From positions 1,488,001 to 1,552,000 of the forward strand of contig AP026073.1 in assembly GCA_024349765.1 (NCBI GenBank): 64,000 nucleotides of DNA, in the 5' to 3' direction. This stretch comes from Streptomyces nigrescens (GTDB lineage Bacteria > Actinomycetota > Actinomycetes > Streptomycetales > Streptomycetaceae). The notes beneath the pieces were generated by a model. That model saw only the letters and a list, made by a program, of their open reading frames with translations, did not search any database and was not told where the DNA came from. The position numbers and the translations under genes were made by a program. This document shows, piece by piece, positions 7,801 through 15,260 of this stretch (positions are counted from its first letter, which is position 1; each line of letters opens with the position of its first letter).

Positions 7801-9557
7801 CTCACGTTCTCCAGGTGCTTGCGGTTCAGCCACTTCGGCAGACCAGGTGCTTCCAGGAAGCCTTCCGCCCGGGCGGCGGCCAGGCCGATCCGCAGGAGAT
7901 CGGTGCTCTTCTCGAAGAGCATGAACCGCGGTTCCCAGATGGGCCGGTATTTCGCATTCGCGCGATAGAGCGATTCGATCTGCCACCACCTGGAGAAGAA
8001 GCTCAGCAGCGAGCGCCACAGGCGCAGCACCGGGCCCGCGCCGAGCCGCGAACCGCGTTCGAAGACGGAGCGGAACATCGCGAAGTTCAGCGAGACCTGA
8101 GTGATCTCCACCTCTTTCGCGCGCTGGATCAGCTCCAGGACCATGAACTCCATCAGCCCGTTCTCCGAGGCCCGGTCACGCCGCATCAGATCCAGCGACA
8201 GGCCCTTGGCACCCCACGGCACGAAGCTGAGCAGCGCCCGCAGTTCGCCCTGCTCGTCGGAGCACTCCAGCATCACGCAGCGGCCGTCCGCCGGATCGCC
8301 GAGCCGGCCCAGCGCCATCGAGAAGCCCCGCTCGGTCTCCCCGTCCCGCCAGTCGTCGGCCAGCTCCAGCAGCCGCGCCATCTCCTTTGCCGGAATGTCC
8401 TCGTGCCGCCGGATGCGGACGGTGTAGCCGGCCCGCTCGATGCGGTTGTACGCCTGCCGCACGGTGCGCATCGCGCGGCCGCCGAGGGTGAACTCCGCGG
8501 TCTCCACGATCGCTTCGTCGCCCAGCTCCAGCGCGTCCAGGCCGTGCCGGGCGTAGATCGTGCCGCCCTCCTCGCTCGCGCCCATCACGGCCGGCGCCCA
8601 GCCGTGCGCCCGGGCCTCGGCCAGCCACACCTCGATCGCCCCGGGCCACGCCTCGGGGTCGCCCAGCGGATCGCCGGAGGCCAGCGACACCCCGCCCACC
8701 ACGCGGTAGGTGACCGCCGCCTTGCCGCTGGGCGAGAACAGCACGCTCTTGTCGCGGCGCAGCGCGAAGTAGCCCAGCGAGTCCCGGTCGCCGTGCCGGT
8801 CCAGCAGGGCGCGCAGCCGCTCCTCGTCGTCCTCGGTGAGCGCCTCGGTGCTGCGGACCGACCGGAACGCCGCCCACAACACGGCCACCAGCAGCAGCGT
8901 GCTCAGCACGTTGATGGTGACGTTGACCCAGTTCGGGGTGTCGATCCCGGGGAAGCCCTGGTCGTCGGCGGCCAGCGACACCAGGCGCATCAGGCCGTAG
9001 CGCCAGCGCGTGACGAACGTCGAGGACGCGTCGTGGGCGGTGTTGGTGACGGTCACCAGCAGCGCCGCCAGCAGCGAGGTGACCAGCAGCCCGCCGACCG
9101 CGACCGCCGCCGCCAGCTTCGGGTTCGCCCGGTCGCCCTTGGCGTAGAACTCCCGCCGGCCGACCACCAGCGCGACCGCGAACACCGCCGTCAGCACCAG
9201 CGACACCCAGTTCTGCGGATGCCCGCGGAACTCCGGCGCCGCCGCCAGCGCGAAGCCGAACAGCCCCACCAGCAGCCCCGACAGCACCAGGTTCAGGATC
9301 CACGCGGCCCGCTTGCGGCGCCGCAGGGTCACCGACAGGAACAGCGAGAAGGCCCCCGAGGCGAACCCCGCGGTCAGCAGGTACGGGGTGAAGTACTCCT
9401 CGACGTTGTGCCGGCGGATGTCGTTGCCGAACGACACCCACACCGCGCTCAGCAGATTGATGAACGTGACCGTGCGCAGGTACCAGATGCCGAACCCGGC
9501 ACCGCGCTGTGACCAGGTGCCGCCGCGCTGCTCGCGGCGGTCTTCGTCCGGACTCAA
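7797..9557 (-). CDS. Phosphatidylglycerol lysyltransferase-like membrane protein (MprF C-terminal domain, DUF2156)
   Basis: The 586 residues open with about six membrane helices (from FGIWYLRTVTFINLLSAVWV). A soluble C-terminal half follows with the GNAT-like fold of MprF/LysX synthases: DRHGDRDSLGYFALRRDKS, VTYRVVGGVSLASGDP and GLMEFMVLELIQRAKE. These enzymes transfer an aminoacyl group from tRNA to phosphatidylglycerol, lowering membrane negative charge and giving resistance to cationic peptides. The N-terminal flippase region is shorter than in full MprF, and there is no fused lysyl-tRNA synthetase as in mycobacterial LysX. The start is a TTG with GGGAG 8 bases upstream. It overlaps the next gene by four bases. 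Confidence 0.85.
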   Translation of the reverse strand: MSPDEDRREQRGGTWSQRGAGFGIWYLRTVTFINLLSAVWVSFGNDIRRHNVEEYFTPYLLTAGFASGAFSLFLSVTLRRRKRAAWILNLVLSGLLVGLFGFALAAAPEFRGHPQNWVSLVLTAVFAVALVVGRREFYAKGDRANPKLAAAVAVGGLLVTSLLAALLVTVTNTAHDASSTFVTRWRYGLMRLVSLAADDQGFPGIDTPNWVNVTINVLSTLLLVAVLWAAFRSVRSTEALTEDDEERLRALLDRHGDRDSLGYFALRRDKSVLFSPSGKAAVTYRVVGGVSLASGDPLGDPEAWPGAIEVWLAEARAHGWAPAVMGASEEGGTIYARHGLDALELGDEAIVETAEFTLGGRAMRTVRQAYNRIERAGYTVRIRRHEDIPAKEMARLLELADDWRDGETERGFSMALGRLGDPADGRCVMLECSDEQGELRALLSFVPWGAKGLSLDLMRRDRASENGLMEFMVLELIQRAKEVEITQVSLNFAMFRSVFERGSRLGAGPVLRLWRSLLSFFSRWWQIESLYRANAKYRPIWEPRFMLFEKSTDLLRIGLAAARAEGFLEAPGLPKWLNRKHLENVR

Positions 9558-9634
9558 GCGATGTCTCCCATAAAAAACGTGTAAAGCCGAGATCTTATGG
9601 GGCGTCGCCGGTGGTCCGGTACGGGCGGGAAGGA

Positions 9635-9658
9635 GCGCCGCCCCGGCCGGGGCGGCGC
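9635..9658 (-). terminator. Hairpin terminator after cobT
   Basis: Twelve-base arms at 9635-9646 and 9647-9658 form a perfect 24-bp palindrome just upstream of the cobT stop on the map, i.e. immediately downstream in its transcript. Confidence 0.7.
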
Positions 9659-9663
9659 GCGCC

Positions 9664-10710
9664 TCAGTCGCGTACGGGAAGTTCTGCCGCCAGGGCCGCG
9701 GCCGCCTGCACCAGTGGCAGGGCCAGCAGCGCCCCCGTCCCCTCGCCTGCAGTGACGCCGTGGTCGAGCAGAGGGTTGAGCGCGATCCGGTCCAGCGCCT
9801 TGGCCTGCGCCGGCTCACCGCTGGCCTGACCCGCCAGCCACCAGTCCGGCGCCCGGAACGCCACCCGCTGCGCCACCAGCGCACAGGCCGCCGAGACCAC
9901 CCCGTCCAGGATCACCGGCGTCCGGCGCACCGCGCTCTGCAGCAGGAACCCGGTGATCGCGGTCAGGTCCGCGCCGCCGACCGCGGCCAGCAGCTCCAGC
10001 TGGTCGCCGAGCACCGGCCGGGCCCGCCGCAGCGCGTCCCGGATCGCCGCGCACTTGCGCATCCACGCCAGGTCGTCGATCCGCGCCCCGCCGCGCCCGG
10101 TGACCACCGAGGCGTCGGTGCCGCACAGCGCGGCCACCAGGGTGCTCGCCGCGGTCGTGCCGCCGACGCTCAGATCGCCCAGCACCACCAGGTCCGTACC
10201 GGCGTCCGCCTCCTCGTCCGCGACCGCCATCCCGGCCCGGAACGCCGCCTCGGCCTCCTCGGCGGTCAGCGCGTCCTCGACGTCGATCCGGCCGCTGCCG
10301 CGCCGCACCCGGTGCCGGGTGACCTCCTCGGGCAGCTCCCCGGGGTCGCAGTCCACCGCCATGTCCACCACGCGCAGCTGCGCCCCGGCGCCCCGGGCCA
10401 GCACCGCGGCCGGGCTCGCGCCGTCCAGCACCGCCCGGACCAGGTCCTTCGTCCCGCCGGCCGGCCGGGCCGAGACGCCCAGCTCGGCCACCCCGTGATC
10501 GCCGGCGAACAGCACCAGCCGGGCCTGCCGGATCGGCCGCACCGGCACCTGCGCCTGCGCACCGGCCAGCCACTCGCCCAGCTCGTCGAGGCGGCCGAGC
10601 GCGCCCGGCGGTACGGCCAGCCGCGCCCGCCGCTCCTCGGCGTCACGGCGCACCCCGCCATCGGGGCGCTCGATCAGATGGGCGAAGTCATCGAGGTTCA
10701 GGGCGCTCAT
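9664..10710 (-). CDS. cobT: Nicotinate-nucleotide:dimethylbenzimidazole phosphoribosyltransferase
   Basis: This enzyme makes alpha-ribazole phosphate from DMB and nicotinate mononucleotide for the cobalamin lower ligand. The 348-residue protein carries FAGDHGVAELGVSA in the first third, GDLSVGGTTAASTL (equivalent to the family GEMGIGNTT loop, here altered), and the C-terminal EGTGALLALPL with the catalytic Glu. The ATG before SALNLDDFAHLIERP was chosen on family similarity. The methyltransferase-like gene ends 10 bases upstream and cobU lies beyond it, so all three form a likely operon on the minus strand. The altered GGTT loop is conserved in many actinobacteria as far as I recall, so it is not taken as loss of function. 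Confidence 0.93.
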   Translation of the reverse strand: MSALNLDDFAHLIERPDGGVRRDAEERRARLAVPPGALGRLDELGEWLAGAQAQVPVRPIRQARLVLFAGDHGVAELGVSARPAGGTKDLVRAVLDGASPAAVLARGAGAQLRVVDMAVDCDPGELPEEVTRHRVRRGSGRIDVEDALTAEEAEAAFRAGMAVADEEADAGTDLVVLGDLSVGGTTAASTLVAALCGTDASVVTGRGGARIDDLAWMRKCAAIRDALRRARPVLGDQLELLAAVGGADLTAITGFLLQSAVRRTPVILDGVVSAACALVAQRVAFRAPDWWLAGQASGEPAQAKALDRIALNPLLDHGVTAGEGTGALLALPLVQAAAALAAELPVRD

Positions 10711-10720
10711 TGGGCGCAGA

Positions 10721-11347
10721 TTACCGGCAATGCGTTCGGCGTGCGGCGGGGTTGCGGCCGCCGTCGCCGGCCCCGCTCCCGCCCCGCCGCGGCCGCTCGC
10801 CCTCCGGTACGGCAGCGGGCCCGGCCGCGAAGCGGACCTCGTACACCCGTGGCCGCAGCGCCCGCGGGACCGGCAGCCCGCGCCGCCGTGCCGACGGCCG
10901 GCACACATGCCCCGGTACCAGGCCCGGACGGCCCGCGACCAGGGCGGCCGCGCGCCGCGGCAGCGCGTCGAAGACCAGCGCACCGCCGGGGAACCGCGCC
11001 GCGCACACCGCCAGCAGCGCCCGCCCGGCCGGCAGCGGCAGCCGCCGCAGCACCCCCGCCGCGATGACCACGACCCCGCGGGCCGTCCCGGGCACCGCGC
11101 CCGGCCACTCCCGGCCGGCCGGCTCCCGGGCGAGGGTGTGCCGCCGGGCGGTGTCCGGCAGCAGCATCCGGCGCACCGCGGCGGCCTCCTCCGGCAGCAC
11201 CGACAACCAGCGCAGCCGGCCGTTGTCCAGCCGCCAGAAGCCGGTGCCGAGCCCCTCGTCCAGCGCGACCACGGTCGCCTCCGGGCGCTCGGCCAGATAG
11301 GCGCGCACGGCCGCGTCGACGCACTCGGTCAGCCCGTATCCGGTCAC
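10721..11347 (-). CDS. Class I SAM-dependent methyltransferase-like protein of the LCM / polyketide O-methyltransferase type
   Basis: The 208 residues contain an LCM-like first half: TECVDAAVRAYLAERPEATVVALDEGLGTGFWRLDNG. This corresponds to the family motif in which a GLGT-type loop binds AdoMet and is followed by a fixed-distance Arg, then WLSVLPEEAAAVRRMLLP. The protein is shorter than typical leucine-carboxyl methyltransferases (about 270-300), lacking an obvious C-terminal substrate half; the tail is Arg/Pro/Gly-rich and looks disordered. It starts at GTG and sits between cobU and cobT with small gaps. No cobalamin step requiring such an enzyme is known to me, so its substrate is open. 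Confidence 0.7.
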   Translation of the reverse strand: MTGYGLTECVDAAVRAYLAERPEATVVALDEGLGTGFWRLDNGRLRWLSVLPEEAAAVRRMLLPDTARRHTLAREPAGREWPGAVPGTARGVVVIAAGVLRRLPLPAGRALLAVCAARFPGGALVFDALPRRAAALVAGRPGLVPGHVCRPSARRRGLPVPRALRPRVYEVRFAAGPAAVPEGERPRRGGSGAGDGGRNPAARRTHCR

Positions 11348-11409
11348 GCATCAAGAGCACCCGGCGGCGCGCCCCCGGGCAAGCGGACACGGGCGCGGCC
11401 GGGCCCGTG

Positions 11410-12687
11410 TCATCCGCGCAGCGCAAGCGCCTGGCCCGCGACGACCAGCAGCACCTGCTCGCACTCCGCGCCGAACGACGCGTTCAGCCGCCCCAGTTCG
11501 TCCCGGAACCGGCGGCCCGCCGCGGTCGCCGGCACCACCCCCGAGCCGACCTCGTTGCTGACCGCCACCACCGGCCGCCGCGTCGCCCGCACCGCCGCCA
11601 CCAACGCGTCGGTCCGCTCCCGCAGCGCCTTCCGGCCGCCGCCCTCCCAGGTCTCGTCGTCCCACGCCCCGACCTCGTCCATCACGTGCGTCAGCCACAG
11701 CGCCAGACAGTCGATGAGCAGCGGTGAACCCACCGGCCGGTCCGCCGCGTCCGCACCGCCGTCCGGCCCGTCCGCCGCCAGCAGCGGGACCAGGTCGCAG
11801 GTCTCGACGGTCCGCCAGCTGCTGGGCCGCCGCTCCCGGTGCAGCGAGACCCGCGCCGCCCAGTCCGCGTCGCCGTCCCGGCTGCCGCCGGTGGCCACGT
11901 ACAGCACGTCCGGGAACGCCGCCAGCCGCCGCTCCGCCTCCACCGACTTCCCGCTGCGCGCCCCGCCCAGCACCAGCGTCCGGCGCGGCAGGTCCGGCAC
12001 CGCGTGGTACTCGCCGACCACCAGCGCACTGCCGTCCGGCACCGCCCGCGCGCCCACCGCCGCCAGCCTGCGGTGCAGTTCGGGCCCCGGCGGCACGTCG
12101 TGGTCGAGGTGCACCGCGACCACGTCCGTCGCCGCGTCCACCGCCCCGCTCGCCCGCAGCCGCGCCAGCGCGTCCGGCCGCCCCAGGACGTCGAGCAGCA
12201 CCAGGTCGTACGGGCCGTTGCCGCCGGCGCCGTCGTAGCCGCCGCCGGCGACCCCGTTCCCGTCCACCAGTCCGGCCGGTGCCGCACCCGGCGGCAGATA
12301 CAACAGCCGCTCGCCGGCCGGCCCGGAGATCTCGTACGCGGTGCCCGGGATGTCCACCGCCAGGGCCCGGATCCGGTGCCCGTCGAGCAGTGCCAGTTCC
12401 CGGCCGTCGGCGACCCGGCCCGGGGTCGGCAGCCCGGCCGGCACCTCCATCGCCGGCCCCTCGTGCGGATGCGACAGCAGCACCTGCCGTACGCCGGCCA
12501 GCGACTGCCCGGCGCGGGCGGCCGCGAAGGCCGGACCCGGCGTCAGATCGATCAGCAGCGCGCCGTCGACCAGCAGCGCGGTCGCCGCCCGCGCCTCGTC
12601 GCCGACGGCGGTCGCACAGGCGGCACACGGGCAGCCGGGGCGCGGCAGCCCCAGCGGGGCCCCGGTGCCGAGGAGAGTCACATCCAC
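11410..12687 (-). CDS. cobU: Bifunctional adenosylcobinamide kinase / cobinamide-phosphate guanylyltransferase with N-terminal MBL-like domain
   Basis: The 425 residues divide into two parts. Residues 1-230 resemble a metallo-beta-lactamase-fold domain (VTLLGTGAPLGLPRPGCPCAACA opening typical of the PhnP/RNase Z side of the family). Residues 236-425 are CobU, with the P-loop GGARSGKS (241-248), a conserved YVATGGSRDGD and the LLIDCLALWLTHVMDE segment. CobU phosphorylates cobinamide and then attaches GMP from GTP. In the MBL part the expected HxHxDH metal site reads HPHEGPA (73-79), so the Zn site is largely gone. A GTG at 12687 is taken as the start; a second GTG two codons on is an alternative. 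It heads the cobU-methyltransferase-cobT run. Confidence 0.88.
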   Translation of the reverse strand: MDVTLLGTGAPLGLPRPGCPCAACATAVGDEARAATALLVDGALLIDLTPGPAFAAARAGQSLAGVRQVLLSHPHEGPAMEVPAGLPTPGRVADGRELALLDGHRIRALAVDIPGTAYEISGPAGERLLYLPPGAAPAGLVDGNGVAGGGYDGAGGNGPYDLVLLDVLGRPDALARLRASGAVDAATDVVAVHLDHDVPPGPELHRRLAAVGARAVPDGSALVVGEYHAVPDLPRRTLVLGGARSGKSVEAERRLAAFPDVLYVATGGSRDGDADWAARVSLHRERRPSSWRTVETCDLVPLLAADGPDGGADAADRPVGSPLLIDCLALWLTHVMDEVGAWDDETWEGGGRKALRERTDALVAAVRATRRPVVAVSNEVGSGVVPATAAGRRFRDELGRLNASFGAECEQVLLVVAGQALALRG

Positions 12688-12809
12688 ACCGCGAGTTTCT
12701 CGCGTCCGCTCCCGGTGAGCGCGGCGGGGGCGGACTCGACACGGCCGTTAGGCTCTCGATCAGCACGGAAGCACGACTTCACGTACCCGGTGGGATCCAG
12801 GAGGCGGAC

Positions 12810-13025
12810 ATGGCGTGGACGTGGCGTTTCGAGAAGGCGGACGGTGCGGAGGCGGTCCCCGCCGTGGAGCCGGAGGAGTTCACGACGCAGGGCGACGCGG
12901 AGTCCTGGATCGGCGAGGAGTGGAAGGCCCTCCTCGAAGGCGGCGTCGACCAGGTCCGTCTCTTCGAGGACGGCCAGGAGGTCTACGCGGCCCCGATGAG
13001 CCTGCACGCGGCCGAGGAGGACTGA
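12810..13025 (+). CDS. Small acidic conserved protein, 71 aa
   Basis: A strong AGGAGG site seven bases before the ATG and clean codon bias mark this as a real gene. The protein (MAWTWRFEKADGAEAVPAVE…) is acidic, has no membrane segment or signal, and contains a WIGEEWKALLEGGVDQVRLFEDG stretch that could form one small alpha/beta unit. I recognise it as a conserved Streptomyces hypothetical of unknown role. It is divergent from cobU; a TAGGCT -10-like hexamer is at 12749-12754. Confidence 0.8.
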   Translation: MAWTWRFEKADGAEAVPAVEPEEFTTQGDAESWIGEEWKALLEGGVDQVRLFEDGQEVYAAPMSLHAAEED

Positions 13026-13057
13026 GCGGCCCGCCCGCACAGCACGCCCGGAACAGC

Positions 13058-13099
13058 ACGAAGGGCCGGACCCGCCCCCCGGCGGACCCGGCCCTTCGT
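13058..13099. terminator. Bidirectional hairpin terminator
   Basis: Twelve-base arms ACGAAGGGCCGG (13058-13069) and CCGGCCCTTCGT (13088-13099) lie between two convergent genes and can end transcription from both sides. Confidence 0.8.
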
Positions 13100-13109
13100 C
13101 ATGCCGCGC

Positions 13110-13706
13110 TTACGGCCGCTGGCCCCGCTTGACCTGCGGCTTGGGCAGCCGCAGCCGCCGCATCTGGAGCGTGCGCATGACCGCGTAGGCCTTCACGCCC
13201 TTGAGGTTCTCGTTCGGGAACTTCTCCTGCAGCCGCTTGCTCAGGCGGAACCAGATCAGGATCGAGTCCAGCACGATCAGCACGATGATCACGAGCCACA
13301 GCAGCAGCGCGATGCTCTGGATCGACGGCACCCGGATCATGGTCAGCACCAGGATCACCACCGCCATCGGCAGGAAGAACTCCGCGACGCACCAGCGCGA
13401 GTCGACGTAGTCCCGGGCGAACCGGCGCACCGGTCCCTTGTCCCGCACCGGGAGGTACCGCTCGTCGCCGTTGGCCAGCGCCTCGCGCTGCCGGGCGAGA
13501 TCGGCACGGCGGGCCTCACGCTGGGCCTTCGCCGCGTCCTTGCGGTTGGTGGGGGTGTGCGCACGGGCCCGGCGCTGCGACTGGGAGTCGCTGCGCTTGG
13601 GCGTCGGGCGGCCCTTGGGGGCCTGCGGGTCGCGGGGCTGCTGGGGCTGGTCCGCGGTCACCTTGGCGGTCGCGGCCTGCTCATCCTTCGAACGGCTTCG
13701 GAACAC
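13110..13706 (-). CDS. DUF3043 family membrane protein
   Basis: The 198 residues have a charged, Gln/Lys/Arg-rich N-terminal half (RSRSKDEQAATAKVTADQPQ, NRKDAAKAQREARRADLARQ). Two close membrane helices follow (about 115-135 FFLPMAVVILVLTMI and 140-165 IALLLWLVIIVLIVLDSILIWF), then a basic tail. This is the DUF3043 layout found throughout actinobacteria; no function is established that I know of. The GTG before FRSRSK is the start used; its ribosome site is weak. It is divergent from pspA across 283 bases, which contain both promoters. Confidence 0.8.
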   Translation of the reverse strand: MFRSRSKDEQAATAKVTADQPQQPRDPQAPKGRPTPKRSDSQSQRRARAHTPTNRKDAAKAQREARRADLARQREALANGDERYLPVRDKGPVRRFARDYVDSRWCVAEFFLPMAVVILVLTMIRVPSIQSIALLLWLVIIVLIVLDSILIWFRLSKRLQEKFPNENLKGVKAYAVMRTLQMRRLRLPKPQVKRGQRP

Positions 13707-13903
13707 AACACCCAAGAGTACGTGGTCGCCGCCCGGGGACCAGGGGCCGACGGGCACGATCCGGCAACGGGACCCCCGGAAGGCCGCCGGCGGCCCCCGT
13801 CCGGCGACGCCCCGCAACCCCTTCCCTACTCCTTGCGCGGGAGGAAAGGCCGTCCCGATCGTCCTGGAGGAGGAGCGCATCCGGGCGCGAACAGTGCGGT
13901 AAT

Positions 13904-13931
13904 GGAACCAGGGCCCGTACTGTGGGGTCTG
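13904..13931 (+). promoter_or_regulatory. Candidate ECF (sigma-E-like) promoter of pspA
   Basis: GGAAC at 13904-13908 is followed after 18 bases by GTCTG (13927-13931), resembling the GGAAC / GTC-type elements of Streptomyces envelope-stress ECF sigma factors. It would start transcription about 50 bases before the pspA ATG. Confidence 0.45.
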
Positions 13932-13989
13932 TAGATGTGCTGGAGCCTAAGCCCGATGCAAGTCGGTCAGAAGGGGGCGCGCGAGGCCC

Positions 13990-14790
13990 ATGAGCGATGG
14001 TGTCATGAAGCGGATGGGGATGATCTTCCGCGCGAAGGCCAACAAGGCCCTGGACCGGGCCGAAGACCCGCGCGAGACCCTCGACTACTCGTACCAGAAG
14101 CAGCTGGAGCTGCTGCAGAAGGTACGCCGCGGCGTCGCCGACGTGGCGACCTCCCGCAAGCGCCTGGAGCTGCAGCTCAACCAGCTCCAGGGCCAGTCCG
14201 CCAAGCTGGAGGACCAGGGCCGCAAGGCGCTGGCGCTCGGCCGTGAGGACCTGGCCCGCGAGGCGCTGACCCGGCGCAGCGCGCTGCAGCAGCAGGTCAC
14301 GGACCTGGAGACGCAGCACCAGACGCTGCAGGGTGAGGAGGAGAAGCTCACGCTCGCCGCGCAGCGGCTGCAGGCCAAGGTCGACGCCTTCCGCACGAAG
14401 AAGGAGACGATCAAGGCCACGTACACGGCGGCCCAGGCGCAGACCCGGATCGGCGAGGCGTTCTCCGGCATCTCCGAGGAGATGGGCGACGTCGGTCTGG
14501 CCATCCAGCGCGCGGAGGACAAGACCGCGCAGCTGCAGGCCCGGGCCGGCGCGATCGACGAGCTGATGGCGTCCGGCGCGCTGGACGACCCGTCCGGCAT
14601 GGCCAAGGACGACATCACCGCCGAGCTGGACCGGCTCTCCGGCGGCAGCGACGTCGAGTTGGAACTGCAGCGGATGAAGGCCGAGCTGGCGGGCGGCTCG
14701 TCGGCCGGCCAGCAGGCCATCGAGAGCGGTCAGAACGGCCAGGGCCGGCCTGCCCCGCAGCAGGACCAGCCGCGTTTCGACAAGCAGTGA
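13990..14790 (+). CDS. pspA: Phage shock protein A / IM30 family membrane stress protein
   Basis: PspA forms ESCRT-III-like oligomers that bind and stabilise stressed membrane. The 266 residues are almost wholly alpha-helical coiled coil: MGMIFRAKANKALDRAEDP at the N-terminus (amphipathic membrane helix and the conserved A-D-P turn), QKQLELLQKVRRGVADVATSRKRLELQ, and ISEEMGDVGLAIQRAEDKT in the second hairpin. A Gln/Ser-rich tail ends the protein. The ATG is preceded by GAGGCCC. PspAA follows 64 bases downstream; the PspBC partners of proteobacteria are absent, as usual in actinobacteria. Confidence 0.95.
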   Translation: MSDGVMKRMGMIFRAKANKALDRAEDPRETLDYSYQKQLELLQKVRRGVADVATSRKRLELQLNQLQGQSAKLEDQGRKALALGREDLAREALTRRSALQQQVTDLETQHQTLQGEEEKLTLAAQRLQAKVDAFRTKKETIKATYTAAQAQTRIGEAFSGISEEMGDVGLAIQRAEDKTAQLQARAGAIDELMASGALDDPSGMAKDDITAELDRLSGGSDVELELQRMKAELAGGSSAGQQAIESGQNGQGRPAPQQDQPRFDKQ

Positions 14791-14854
14791 CGACCGGCGG
14801 CGGTTAGCCTCGCAGGGATCGCGAGACCGTCGGAGCGGACCAAGGGAGACCGTC

Positions 14855-15133
14855 GTGATCGTACGGATCATGGGGGAGGGCCAGGTGAAGCTGGACGATG
14901 CCCACTTCATCGAGCTCAACAAGCTGGACGACGAACTGCTCGAAGAGATGGAGAGCGGCGACGAGGCCGGCTTCCGGCGCACGCTCGGCGCTCTCCTGGA
15001 CGCGGTGCGCCGTATGGGCACCCCGCTCCCCGACGATTCCCTCGAACCGTCCCAGCTGATCCTGCCGTCCCCCGACGCCACGCTCGCCGAGGTCCGGGAG
15101 ATGCTCAGCGACGACGGCCTGATCCCGGGCTGA
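14855..15133 (+). CDS. PspA-associated protein PspAA
   Basis: This 92-residue, acidic protein begins MIVRIMGEGQVKLDDAHFIELNKLDDELL, which is the PspAA-domain signature. It is found next to PspA in actinobacteria and is thought to modulate PspA assembly or partner with other Psp components. The GTG start has GGGAG 9 bases upstream. It is co-directional with pspA and ends in two successive GC-rich hairpins, so the two probably form one transcript. Confidence 0.88.
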   Translation: MIVRIMGEGQVKLDDAHFIELNKLDDELLEEMESGDEAGFRRTLGALLDAVRRMGTPLPDDSLEPSQLILPSPDATLAEVREMLSDDGLIPG

Positions 15134-15141
15134 GCCCGCCC

Positions 15142-15165
15142 GCGGACGGCCACCCGGCCGTCCGC
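15142..15165 (+). terminator. Hairpin after pspAA
   Basis: Ten-base arms GCGGACGGCC (15142-15151) and GGCCGTCCGC (15156-15165) with an ACCC loop lie 9 bases past the pspAA stop. Confidence 0.75.
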
Positions 15166-15217
15166 GCCCGCGCGGCCGGCCGCCACCGGCCGCCCCTCTC
15201 CAGTGCACCGGCACCCG

Positions 15218-15246
15218 GCGCCCCGGTCCCTCGCGGACCGGGGCGC
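15218..15246 (+). terminator. Second hairpin between pspAA and the sensor kinase
   Basis: Twelve-base arms GCGCCCCGGTCC (15218-15229) and GGACCGGGGCGC (15235-15246) with loop CTCGC end 14 bases before the kinase GTG. It may be a terminator or may fold in the 5' end of the kinase mRNA. Confidence 0.6.
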
Positions 15247-15260
15247 TACCGTTTGCTGTT

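Noticed and set aside
7797-9884. LysX-like fusion to lysyl-tRNA synthetase
   Set aside because: No synthetase domain follows the DUF2156 part; the protein ends after it.
5303-12809. Cobalamin riboswitch upstream of cobS, cobT or cobU
   Set aside because: No B12-box-like GCCACTG element or extended leader is seen in any of the short gaps before these genes.
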